Below, piece after piece: positions 25,036-33,678 of a DNA stretch of 64,000 nt. Position 1 is the stretch's first letter; each line of letters starts with the position of its first letter. The notes beneath the pieces are model-generated. The model saw only the letters and a program-made list of their open reading frames with translations. It did no database searches and was not told where the DNA came from. Source of the DNA: Ardenticatenaceae bacterium (GTDB lineage: Bacteria > Chloroflexota > Anaerolineae > Promineifilales > Promineifilaceae); the NCBI GenBank assembly GCA_020634235.1, contig JACKCB010000002.1:1426001-1490000 (forward strand). Reading direction: 5' to 3'. The position numbers were made by a program, and so were the translations under genes.

Positions 25036-27906
25036 TTACGCCTCACGCGCCAGCAACTGCCGCACCGCCTGCAGCAGCTTCTCCGGCCGGAACGGCTTGG
25101 CCACGAACTTCGCCCGCTGAAACATCACGGAATCGTGATGCAGCGCAATCTGGTCCGTGTAGCCAGAGATGAACAACACCGCCAACTCAGGTTGGCGTGC
25201 CCGCAGCGCCTCGGCCAACTGCACGCCAGAAAGTGTACCCGGCATGATCACGTCGGTCAGCAGCAGTTGCAATGGTTCGCCCAGCTGCTGAAACAGCCGC
25301 AGCGCCGCCTGGCCATCTGGCGCGGTCAGCACCTGGTAGCCATTATCCCGCAAAACACTCAGCACCAGGTCGCGCACCATCTCGTCATCTTCCACCAGCA
25401 ATATCCGGCCAGAGCCGTGGCGCTCATCTGGCCCCGCCTGCTCCTGTACCTCTTCCGCCACCGGATCCTGCGCTTGCGGCAGATAGAGCAGAAAGGTTGT
25501 GCCCTGTCCCGGCTGCGTCTCCAGCTCAATCCGCCCGTGGCTGCGCGTCACAATTGCGTAAACCGTCGACAGGCCCAGGCCAGTTCCCTTCCCTGCTTCC
25601 TTGGTGGTAAAGAACGGTTCAAAAATGTGGGGGCGAACGCTTTCCTCAATGCCGATCCCGGTGTCGCCAACCGACAGCAGAATGTGCGGCCCGGCCGGCA
25701 TCTGCGGGTACGCTTCGGCCACCTCCACCACCTGGGTGCGGATAGTGATCTGGCCGCCATCTGGCATAGCGTCATGGGCATTGATCACCAGGTTCAGGAT
25801 AACCTGCTCCATCTGTCCCGGCTCCGTCCGCACCAGGGCCACGGGGGCCTCGGGCACAAATTGAAGGGTCATATCCGGCCCGGTGAACTGCTGCAGCATC
25901 ATCTGCATATCCCGGACGATCTGGTTCAGGTCAAAGACGCGTGGCTGTGACACCTGCTGCCGGCTTAATTGCAGCAGTTGATTGGTCAGTAAGGAGGCTT
26001 GTTTATCGGCTTTGTTTATCTGGTCAACGTAGTGCCTTAGCGGGTCATCCAGGGGCAGTTGGTGCAGCAGCAAGGCGGTGTAGCTGCCAATTACCGTCAG
26101 CACATTGTTGAAATCGTGAGCCACGCCGCCCGCCAGGCGGCCGATGGCTTCCATCTTTTGCCACTGGTGCAGTTGCTCTTCCATGCGCCGCAAATCGGTA
26201 ATGTCGCGCTCCATGGAGACGTAATGGGTGATCTGGCCGCCGGCATCGCGAATGGGGGCCAACTGCCACAAGACCAGGTAGGAGGTGCCATCTTTGCGGT
26301 AACGGGTCACTTCGCGAACGGTAATGCCTTCCCCCTCAGGCTCAGGCGCACCCCGGCCGGGGGCGGGCCAATCCGCGATGGCAACCAGCTGGGGCACCGG
26401 TGACTGCCCCAGCAGCTCCTCCCGGCTGTAGCCGCTCATGCGGCAGAAGGCTTCGTTTACAAACTGCACCGTCGGGCCTGGTTCGTCGTGTTCGGCGTTG
26501 GTAATAAAAATGCCCTCACCAATGCTGTCTACCGCGGCCGCCAGGAGCCGTATCCGCTCTTCGGCCGCCCGGCGGGTGGTGATGTCTTCGATGGTGCCGG
26601 TGATGTACCTGGTGTTTCCCGGGGCGTCGGTAATGACCCGGCCGGTGAGGTGCACCCAAATTTGCCGCCCATCCAGCGTTTGCAGCGGCAGAGAACGCGG
26701 CAGGTTCATATGCCCCGTCGCCCATGCCTGCTGGATGGCCACCATATCCTGCGGATCGGCGCACAGTGCCTGCAAACGGGTGCCCAACAGCAGCTCCGGC
26801 CGGTCGACCCCCAGCATCGTCGCCAGCGTCCGGTTGGCATGAATGATCTGCCCCTCATCATCCAGCCGGTACACGCCCAGGGGCAGTTGTTCGGTGAGGG
26901 TGCGGTACTTCGCCTCGCTCTGCTGCAGCGCCGCCTGGACCGCTTTTTGCTCGGTGACCGGGGTCAGCACCACCAGCAGCTCCCGCGGCTGGCCATTCGC
27001 ATCCCGGCTGAGAATCCGCTCGCGGCTTTGCACCCACTCCCAGTGCCCTTGTTTGTGCTGCACGCGGTATTCACAAAAATCCACGTCACCTTGCAGCGCC
27101 AATTGCCAGTGCTGGCCAACGCGCGCCCGGTCGTCGGGATGAATCGCGTAGAAAATGGAGCCACTGGCCTCCATCTCGGCCACACTGTAGCCCAGGAACT
27201 CCGGCCGGTTCATGAACAGCGCCTTGCTGTGCAGCAGATCGATGATGTAGATGATGTCGGGCGCTTTTTCGGCCACGCTGCGAAAGCGCGCCTCGCTTTC
27301 GCGCACTGCCGCCTCTGAGGCACGCAGTTCGCTAAAGAGGCTTGCATTGTGAATAACCACCGCTGCCTGGTCGGCAATGAGCTGCAGCAGATTTTCATCG
27401 GCCGTGGTAAAAGTGCCCGCATGTGGGCTGGTGAGGGACAGGGTGCCCAGCTTGCGGCCTTGTACGGCCAGTGGCGCGGCCAGGATAGAGCGAAAGCGGG
27501 GTGAATAGGCTCCGGGAACAAAAAGCGGGCTGGATTGAATATCGGCAATATTGACGGTCTGGTTTCTGGCCAGCGCCGTGCCGGCCACGCCAACACCGGG
27601 CAGAAAGGGCACCACATCATCCAGGGGCTTGTCGGCCGGGAAGAGGGCCACGGTGCGCAGCGTGCGCCCGCCTTCGCCTAGCAACTGCAGGGAACCGCGA
27701 TCGGCGGCCTCTACCAGTTCAACGGCAATTTGCAGGGCGCGATTGAGGACCACTTGCAGGTTTTGGGATGAAACCAACATGCGGCTTAGTTCTAGCAAGC
27801 GTACCAGAATGCTCCCATTGGTGGTCTGTGGGAGCTGTAACTGGTCTAACCCGCTGGGAGGTAATGAACCGGGTTCGCCGATGGGATGGCCTCGTTCACT
27901 GCTCAT
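25036..27906 (-). CDS. Hybrid sensor histidine kinase (GAF, three PAS, HisKA, HATPase, receiver)
   Basis: About 956 aa from the ATG at 27906; a TTG at 27939 lies inside a direct repeat and is less likely. There is no TM segment, so it is cytosolic. A GAF domain (about 50-185) precedes three PAS/PAC units (about 200-580). The HisKA box is GGVAHDFNNVLTVIGSY with the phospho-acceptor His, and the HATPase has NLVINAHDAM, GDTGIGIEES and GKGTGLGLSTVY. A C-terminal receiver has LLVEDDEMVRD, phospho-acceptor Asp in LLLTDVIMPG, and the final Lys in FVAKPF. No separate response regulator gene is adjacent, so the output partner is unknown. Confidence 0.92.
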   Translation of the reverse strand: MSSERGHPIGEPGSLPPSGLDQLQLPQTTNGSILVRLLELSRMLVSSQNLQVVLNRALQIAVELVEAADRGSLQLLGEGGRTLRTVALFPADKPLDDVVPFLPGVGVAGTALARNQTVNIADIQSSPLFVPGAYSPRFRSILAAPLAVQGRKLGTLSLTSPHAGTFTTADENLLQLIADQAAVVIHNASLFSELRASEAAVRESEARFRSVAEKAPDIIYIIDLLHSKALFMNRPEFLGYSVAEMEASGSIFYAIHPDDRARVGQHWQLALQGDVDFCEYRVQHKQGHWEWVQSRERILSRDANGQPRELLVVLTPVTEQKAVQAALQQSEAKYRTLTEQLPLGVYRLDDEGQIIHANRTLATMLGVDRPELLLGTRLQALCADPQDMVAIQQAWATGHMNLPRSLPLQTLDGRQIWVHLTGRVITDAPGNTRYITGTIEDITTRRAAEERIRLLAAAVDSIGEGIFITNAEHDEPGPTVQFVNEAFCRMSGYSREELLGQSPVPQLVAIADWPAPGRGAPEPEGEGITVREVTRYRKDGTSYLVLWQLAPIRDAGGQITHYVSMERDITDLRRMEEQLHQWQKMEAIGRLAGGVAHDFNNVLTVIGSYTALLLHQLPLDDPLRHYVDQINKADKQASLLTNQLLQLSRQQVSQPRVFDLNQIVRDMQMMLQQFTGPDMTLQFVPEAPVALVRTEPGQMEQVILNLVINAHDAMPDGGQITIRTQVVEVAEAYPQMPAGPHILLSVGDTGIGIEESVRPHIFEPFFTTKEAGKGTGLGLSTVYAIVTRSHGRIELETQPGQGTTFLLYLPQAQDPVAEEVQEQAGPDERHGSGRILLVEDDEMVRDLVLSVLRDNGYQVLTAPDGQAALRLFQQLGEPLQLLLTDVIMPGTLSGVQLAEALRARQPELAVLFISGYTDQIALHHDSVMFQRAKFVAKPFRPEKLLQAVRQLLAREA

Positions 27907-28013
27907 GCTACTTCGATTTGCTAAGGTGGGCGTTTTCAACCGCAGGTTACGATCCGGTCAGAGCGGTTGGTCGTGCAAGCTACTTCGATTTGCTAAGGTG
28001 GGCATATTCAACC
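27907..28013. repeat. CRISPR-like pair of 35-bp direct repeats
   Basis: Two 35-bp copies at 27907-27941 and 27979-28013 differ at two positions near one end and are separated by 37 bp of unrelated sequence. The repeat contains CTTCGATTTGCTAAGGTGGG and ends TTCAACC. Repeat and spacer lengths match a one-spacer CRISPR array, but no cas gene is in the window and two copies cannot prove it. The first repeat abuts the sensor kinase start codon. Confidence 0.4.
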
Positions 28014-28250
28014 CAGGAGAAGCATATGGGTGCGGGTATGTGGCGCTTTTTCATGTGCCTTCCACGATGGCCAGCTAGACATGCCTACGCATAGCGTACC
28101 ATGACAGCCGGGCAGTTGACAATAGCTGGTGGTTGGCATGTGCCCCCCGGCCGGGAGAAGAACGCACCCCGGTGGGGTCATGAGGGGATGAAACGTGAGG
28201 GATTATTGGCCAGGATCAACGGCTGACAACGCTCCCTACCCCAGAGACGA

Positions 28251-28278
28251 GAAAGGCCCGACCACCCCGGCCGGGCCT
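28251..28278 (-). terminator. Terminator after the SWIM-domain gene
   Basis: Minus-strand arms AGGCCCG (28272-28278) and CGGGCCT (28254-28260), then TTCTCGTCTCT. A CCCGGCCGGG copy overlaps one arm. It lies 25 bases past the stop at 28303. The interval 28014-28250 shows nothing else that I can support. Confidence 0.6.
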
Positions 28279-28302
28279 CGAAAAACCTTTGGTTGTGGGC
28301 GG

Positions 28303-28542
28303 CTAGCCCATCTCAACCATGTTCTGCAGGACGCGTTCCATGGTCATGGTGTGGGCACAGGAATTGCGTGAGCTAAAGAAATCACAATCACAATGCCAGG
28401 TTCCTCTATCATACGAAACGTAATGCTTGGCGTTGTTATCCCCCATTACGCTAACTAGAAACGATTCGAACGTAATGCGGGTATCACGTTCCTCCGCGTA
28501 AATCTTCGCCTTCTCAATCTTCCCAATCATCCCATAATCCAT
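28303..28542 (-). CDS. Small stand-alone SWIM zinc-finger protein
   Basis: 79 aa. The C-terminal half has the C-x-C-x(n)-C-x-H pattern of the SWIM finger (WHCDCDFFSSRNSCAHTMTM), and little else is present. ATAGGAG precedes the ATG, so it is probably expressed. SWIM fingers bind DNA or protein and usually occur in larger proteins such as helicases or partners of Rad51-like proteins. Base use is more AT-rich than its neighbours, which may mean recent arrival. Function unknown. Confidence 0.75.
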   Translation of the reverse strand: MDYGMIGKIEKAKIYAEERDTRITFESFLVSVMGDNNAKHYVSYDRGTWHCDCDFFSSRNSCAHTMTMERVLQNMVEMG

Positions 28543-28616
28543 AGTTCACTCCTATTTTGTCAGGCTTCAGACCGGCACCGGCACCCAGGTCAGGCCCCGG
28601 CCGGTCCCAAGAGGCA

Positions 28617-28693
28617 AACAAAAAACGCACGCGCAATGCGTGCGTTCAGGACTCGATTTGCTGTTTGGTGAATGCGTGCTCGCTTCCATCCAT
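28617..28693 (-). ncRNA. Short RNA or leaderless 15-codon ORF
   Basis: A consensus promoter at 28700-28727 predicts a start at about 28693, and a strong terminator follows: arms AACGCACGC and GCGTGCGTT (28624-28632 and 28638-28646), 5-nt loop, then TTTTTTGTTTG. The transcript would be about 75 nt. An ATG sits exactly at the predicted +1 and opens MDGSEHAFTKQQIES, with the TGA at the base of the terminator. So it could be a small RNA or a leaderless micro-ORF. It lies between the PHP gene and the SWIM gene. Confidence 0.5.
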
Positions 28694-28699
28694 GTTCTA

Positions 28700-28727
28700 A
28701 GTATACTCGCGAAAAACTGCGTGTCAA
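28700..28727 (-). promoter_or_regulatory. Consensus promoter of the 75-nt unit
   Basis: TTGACA (28722-28727), a 16-bp spacer and TATACT (28700-28705), among the best promoter matches in the window. Confidence 0.7.
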
Positions 28728-28765
28728 TTCGCTTTATTGCCCTTTTTCACGCCCCGCAATAGACC

Positions 28766-29548
28766 CTACCGGATGCGCGGTAGCCCCAGCGAGAAGCGCG
28801 GCAGCGGCAGGAGGTGGCGCTGGAGCACGGTCCATTTCACGCCGGTCATGAAATAGGCTTGCGGCGACCAGTAGTGGCCCACCGGCCGGACCGTGCCGCC
28901 GTGTAATGCCTGGCGCAGGGCCTGGGCTGTCCGGCCGGGGAAGGTGGTAAAGCTGGAGCCAACGGCATAATGCACATGGGCGTCGCTGCCGGCCACCGCC
29001 GGCTTGCCCAACTGCGCGGCAAAACCCGGCGACAGGCTGTTGCACGGCCCCATCAGCAGCGCCCCATTGAAGCTTTCCACGGCGGCCAGCGGCAGATCAT
29101 GAACCCGCTCCGGCGCTTTCTGATACCGCTCGGCCACCATCATCAGGCCAGTGCGGCTGAAGGGGTGGGGCAAGATGCTCATACCCCCCTGCGCCGCCAC
29201 GTGGGCCGTAGTTTCCTCAATAGACAACCCGGCCGGGATCGGCTCCTCCACAAACAAAGCCAGCAAATGGCCATCGGCCGTACTCACCTCCACCCCCACA
29301 ATCACCTCAAACGGCATCAGGTACTTGCGGGCCAGCGTCTGGGCCAGCCGCGACCCTTCCAAGGTGTCATGGTCAGTAATGGCAATGACATCCATATCCG
29401 TATGCCGGGCCACCCAATCCAGGGTCTGCATAACGGAGCTAAGACCATCGCTAAAATCGGTATGAACGTGTAAATCTGCTTTGCCTGGGGTGTGTGGGTC
29501 GGTAGAGCGTCGCGTCAGGCGGCGGGTAATCTTCTGCCAAATCTTCAC
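28766..29548 (-). CDS. PHP-domain metal-dependent phosphoesterase
   Basis: About 260 aa from the GTG at 29548, which has AGG nine bases upstream; a TTG at 29581 is the alternative. PHP motifs are DLHVHTDFSDG (motif I), AITDHDTLEG (motif II), and later VGVEVS, ILPHPF and GSDAHVHYAVG, which together give the metal-binding His/Asp set. Such proteins hydrolyse phosphoesters; substrates range from nucleotides (e.g. 3',5'-bisphosphate) to histidinol phosphate. The substrate here is not clear. A basic N-terminus (KITRRLTRRS) precedes the domain. Confidence 0.88.
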   Translation of the reverse strand: MKIWQKITRRLTRRSTDPHTPGKADLHVHTDFSDGLSSVMQTLDWVARHTDMDVIAITDHDTLEGSRLAQTLARKYLMPFEVIVGVEVSTADGHLLALFVEEPIPAGLSIEETTAHVAAQGGMSILPHPFSRTGLMMVAERYQKAPERVHDLPLAAVESFNGALLMGPCNSLSPGFAAQLGKPAVAGSDAHVHYAVGSSFTTFPGRTAQALRQALHGGTVRPVGHYWSPQAYFMTGVKWTVLQRHLLPLPRFSLGLPRIR

Positions 29549-29707
29549 CGAAGTTTTCCTGTAGGGTTCTTGCACAAACAAATAGGCATCAATAGGTAAA
29601 ATCTATCCGCAACACAGCGCGGTGGCAATCTCGCGGGGCCTGGGTTCATCAAGCTCTCAGGCAGCCGGCGCCGTTACCGGCAAACGCCGCACCGCCAGCA
29701 TTGCGCA

Positions 29708-32700
29708 TTAGCGGGCCTGCAGAACCGTAAAAGCAAACGTCGTTCCCTGGCCCAGCACGCTCTCGACCCAGATTTGCCCACCATGCAGTTCCACAATGCC
29801 TTTGGTAATTGATAACCCCAGGCCAGTGCCTGGCGACTGGCGAATGCGCTCGTCGCTGGAACGGAAGAACTTGGTGAACAACTGCGCCCTATCCGCTTCC
29901 GAAATGCCGTATCCCGTATCCCGCACCTGGCAGCGCACCACCGCCACCCGCTGACCATCGGGCCGCAGCAGTTCATCGGGCTGCACCGTCACGTACACGT
30001 CGGCCCCGGCCGGGGAGTACTTACACGCATTACTCAGCAAATTCGTCATCACTTGCACCAACCGCTGCTGATCGCCCAAAACCAGCGGCAGATCCACCGG
30101 CAAATCCAGATGCAGCACCGTCTGCTTCGCCGCATAAGCTGTTTGCGTCGTCTGCACCGCCTCACTCACCACCGGCGCCAACGCCGTCGGCGACAGATGC
30201 ACTTGCAACTTGCCCATCTCAATCCGCGAAATATCCGTCAAATCCTGGATCAGCCGCCCCATCTTCACCGTATTACGCGAAATCGTTTCCACAAACTCCC
30301 GCTGTGGCGGCGACAACTCCCCCGTAACACCCGCCAGCATCAAGTCCGCATATCCCCGAATCGCCGTAATCGGCGTCTTCATCTCGTGCGACACCATCGA
30401 CACAAACTCCGACTTGGCCCGATTGGCCGCAATGACCTGCTCATATAGCAGCGCATTGGCAATCGCCGAACTGGCGTGCGCCACCACCCCCGTCATCGTT
30501 TCCAATTCACCCTCATCGAACCCGTCCACCACCTCCCGCTCAATAGAGACAACCCCCAGCCGCTGCAACTTATACTTGATCGGCAGCGTTAGCTGCGAAC
30601 GCGTGTTAAATGCACCGGCCATGTAATTCGGTTCCAGGTGCACATTAGGGCAGTTGTGCGGCTGTCCATAGCGCCACACATGCCCCAACAGGCTGGCCTG
30701 CACCGTGTCCGGGTTCAGCGTCTCCAGGTCAAAACTGGCGTCATACCCCTGCACCGCGCGCAAATGCAGCACCCCCTCCTCGTCGGCCAGGGCAATGGCC
30801 CCGGCCGTGCCCTCGCAAATGCGCAAAATCCAGGTCAGCGAGCGGGAGAGCACCTCCGGCAGTTCCAGCGACGTACTCAAATCGCGGTCCATCTGCTGCC
30901 GCAGCGAAAGCTCCGTCACCCGCGCCTGCAGCACAGCATCCGTCTGGCGCAGCAACTGCGCTGTGGCCAGGGCCACAACCGCCTGGGCCGCAAAGGCCGT
31001 TAGCAGCTGCTGGTCATCCTCATCAAAATGAGCACCATTGGAGCGGTTGATCACCTGCAGCACCCCCACCACGCGCCGCTGCTGCAGCAGGGGCACCGAC
31101 AGGCTGGATTGGGTCACAAAAGCCGGATCGGAACCCACCTCGCCAAACCAGCGACGGTCGTGCTGCACGTCGTTTACCAACACCGGCCGGGCCGTTTGCG
31201 CCGCCGTACCCGCCAGCCCCACGCCAAAAGGCAGCCGGTTGCCCACCAACTCCTGCCCCACCGGCCCGCTAACCACCCGAAAAGCCAGATCGCCCGTGTC
31301 CTCATCCACCATCAAGATACTGCCCGCGGCTGCATCCAGCAGAGCAATCGCCTTGTTCAAGATCAGGGCCAGCAGCGCGTCGGGCTGTTCGGTGGCCGTC
31401 AGCGAGCGGGTTACTTCGTTCAGCGTTTCCAACTGTTGTGCCCGCCGCTGCAGCTTCTGGTCAGCCAACCAGCGGTCCAGGGCAGTGGCCGTGCGGTCGG
31501 CCAGCACGCCAAACAACTGCTGGCGGCGCGCCGTGAAGGGCGCGGGCGCCTCCCAGGTATACAGCACGCCCAGGGCCACCGCCCCGGCATTGAGCGGTGC
31601 GCCTAGCCAGTGCCGGCCATCCTGCACCTCGGCCAAACTCTGGCCGGTGTTCAGCACCTGCAGCACGCGCCCATCCTCAACATGGTTGTCTGGCCCTTCC
31701 CGGCCGGGCAGCCGGTCATCTCCCGCCACATAAAACGCACAATAAACGTGCTGCGTCTCTGGGCTGCGCAGCGCAATGGCAAAGTTGGCCACATCCAAGA
31801 CCCGCCGGCAGTTGGTGTACACCAACTCCAACAGCGCATCAAAGTCAATGGTAAAGTTCAGCGCCTGCGAAAACTGGCTGATCATCGCCAGCTCGTCCAC
31901 CTGCATTTGCAGGCGGCGGACCACATTGGCCCGCTCCAGGGCAATCACCGTCTGGTGGGCCAGGGCAAACAGAAAATTCAACTCGGCCTGTTCATAATGG
32001 CCGCCATCTGCCTTGTGGGGCAGCGCCAGCCAGCCCAGCAGTTGGTGGTCGCTCATCAGGGGTACGGCCACGGCCAGCTCAAGCGCCTGCAGCTGCTGCT
32101 GAACGCCGGGTGTTTCACCCGGCCGGGGCGATTCATCCACCCAAAACAGCGCCTGACGCTGCGCTTGCAGTGCCAGCGCCAGCGGCGCGTCCAGCGCCAG
32201 TGGGGGCAGCGCCCGCTCGTCAAAGGCGTCATAACAACCCATCTGGCTGTCCAACAGGTAAAGGTACACCGCCGCATCGGGCACGCCCATCTGGGCGTTG
32301 GCCAGCAGCCTCTCCGCCACCTGCTCCACCGTCACGGCCACCGTCAGCGCCTGGTTATAGCTTTGCAGCAGCGCATCATACGCAATCGGCTTGCGGAAGA
32401 AGGTACGATCTACCAACCGCTGCAGCCGGCTGCGCAGCGCCTCAAAGCTGATGGTGATGAGCAGCACAAACAGCACCAGCAGCAGCAAGCTGCGCCCGGC
32501 AATCAGCGGCCCGATGGTCAGGCTGAGCAGCACCACTGTTGCTGTGTAGCCGGCAAACAGCAGGGCATAAGTCAGCGTGCGGCGCAGCACCACCTGGGTG
32601 TTTAGCAGCCGGTAGCGAATAATGATGAGGCCGATGGCCACCGGATAGATAAGCATCGGCAGCAAGGCCGCCTGCAAAGACAAGGCGCTCAGCAAAGAGA

Positions 32701-33619
32701 GGAAGTAAACGGCGATGGGGCCAAAAGCCACCGCCGCGCTGGCGAGAATGAGCCACCCCTGCTGCCGCACCAGCGGTGAGGGAGAGGTCACGCTGCGGTA
32801 GACCAGCAAGACAATGGAGAGCAGCAGGGCCAGGCCGTTGAAGATGTAGGCCCAACGCCAGGGCAGGGCATAGGCCCAGGGGTCGCCCGGCCGGGTAAGC
32901 CACCACTGCGCCCAGACGGCAACCACCCCGGCCGGGATCAGCGGCGCCCATTTCAGGTGCGGCCAGCGGCGCACCCAGGCCGCCTCCTGCGGGAAAACAC
33001 CCACCAGCACCAGGTGCAGCGACCCGGCCAGGCACAACCCCAGAATCCAAAAGCGGATCAGGAAGTGCGTCGTCAGGGCGTCGAACAGGCCGCCCACCCC
33101 CCAGGCCACGGCCAGCGTAAACAGGGCAAACACCTGCGCCGCCACCCGGTCGGCCCGCGCCCAAAAGGTCCAGACGCCCACAGCCAGGGTAGCCAACCCC
33201 ACCAGGTAAAAGCGCCAGAACCAGCCGAACTGGTCGGCCAGGCTAAAGCTGCGCAGCGTCACGGTCACCAGGCGGCTCTCCCCCGGCCGGGTGTCGGCAA
33301 TAACCGATTGTGCCCCCGGCCGGGTCAGGAGCAGCGTTACCTCATCCCCCACCCCCTGTCCGGCCAGCCAGCCATTCAACGCCACCGCCGAAGCCAGCGG
33401 CTGGTCATCAATGGCCACCAGCCGTTCCGGGTAAGCCGACACCTGCTGCCAGGCCGGATCACCCGCGTCATTCACCACCAGGTTAGGATCGTAAAAAAGG
33501 CCGGTAAATGGCAGTTGGGCCCATTGCAGCGCAAAAAAGGGCAGGCTGAGGTACACCACGCTGCCGGCCACCAGCAGCAAGCCCACCAGGCGCATACGCC
33601 ATCTGCTTAAGTGATCCAT
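29708..33619 (-). CDS. Large membrane sensor histidine kinase (PDZ-like, multi-TM, several GAF)
   Basis: 1303 aa. A first TM helix (about 10-30) is followed by an outer PDZ-like segment (LVAIDDQPLASAVALNGWL, then GDEVTLLLTRPG), then about eight TM helices to residue 390. Three or four GAF domains fill 420-1050. HisKA has the phospho-acceptor His in MVSHEMKTPITAIRGYADL, and HATPase shows NLLSNACKYSPAG, DTGYGISEADR and GTGLGLSITKGI at the C-terminus. There is no receiver domain and no adjacent response regulator. The PDZ-like segment may sense peptides or damaged proteins at the outer face; that is inference. The neighbouring GT-C gene is 59 bases upstream. Confidence 0.9.
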   Translation of the reverse strand: MDHLSRWRMRLVGLLLVAGSVVYLSLPFFALQWAQLPFTGLFYDPNLVVNDAGDPAWQQVSAYPERLVAIDDQPLASAVALNGWLAGQGVGDEVTLLLTRPGAQSVIADTRPGESRLVTVTLRSFSLADQFGWFWRFYLVGLATLAVGVWTFWARADRVAAQVFALFTLAVAWGVGGLFDALTTHFLIRFWILGLCLAGSLHLVLVGVFPQEAAWVRRWPHLKWAPLIPAGVVAVWAQWWLTRPGDPWAYALPWRWAYIFNGLALLLSIVLLVYRSVTSPSPLVRQQGWLILASAAVAFGPIAVYFLSLLSALSLQAALLPMLIYPVAIGLIIIRYRLLNTQVVLRRTLTYALLFAGYTATVVLLSLTIGPLIAGRSLLLLVLFVLLITISFEALRSRLQRLVDRTFFRKPIAYDALLQSYNQALTVAVTVEQVAERLLANAQMGVPDAAVYLYLLDSQMGCYDAFDERALPPLALDAPLALALQAQRQALFWVDESPRPGETPGVQQQLQALELAVAVPLMSDHQLLGWLALPHKADGGHYEQAELNFLFALAHQTVIALERANVVRRLQMQVDELAMISQFSQALNFTIDFDALLELVYTNCRRVLDVANFAIALRSPETQHVYCAFYVAGDDRLPGREGPDNHVEDGRVLQVLNTGQSLAEVQDGRHWLGAPLNAGAVALGVLYTWEAPAPFTARRQQLFGVLADRTATALDRWLADQKLQRRAQQLETLNEVTRSLTATEQPDALLALILNKAIALLDAAAGSILMVDEDTGDLAFRVVSGPVGQELVGNRLPFGVGLAGTAAQTARPVLVNDVQHDRRWFGEVGSDPAFVTQSSLSVPLLQQRRVVGVLQVINRSNGAHFDEDDQQLLTAFAAQAVVALATAQLLRQTDAVLQARVTELSLRQQMDRDLSTSLELPEVLSRSLTWILRICEGTAGAIALADEEGVLHLRAVQGYDASFDLETLNPDTVQASLLGHVWRYGQPHNCPNVHLEPNYMAGAFNTRSQLTLPIKYKLQRLGVVSIEREVVDGFDEGELETMTGVVAHASSAIANALLYEQVIAANRAKSEFVSMVSHEMKTPITAIRGYADLMLAGVTGELSPPQREFVETISRNTVKMGRLIQDLTDISRIEMGKLQVHLSPTALAPVVSEAVQTTQTAYAAKQTVLHLDLPVDLPLVLGDQQRLVQVMTNLLSNACKYSPAGADVYVTVQPDELLRPDGQRVAVVRCQVRDTGYGISEADRAQLFTKFFRSSDERIRQSPGTGLGLSITKGIVELHGGQIWVESVLGQGTTFAFTVLQAR

Positions 33620-33678
33620 GACCTCCCTGGGCTGGATAGGGTTCGGCGACCGGCCGGGGGGCGGGTAACCGTTCCTGG

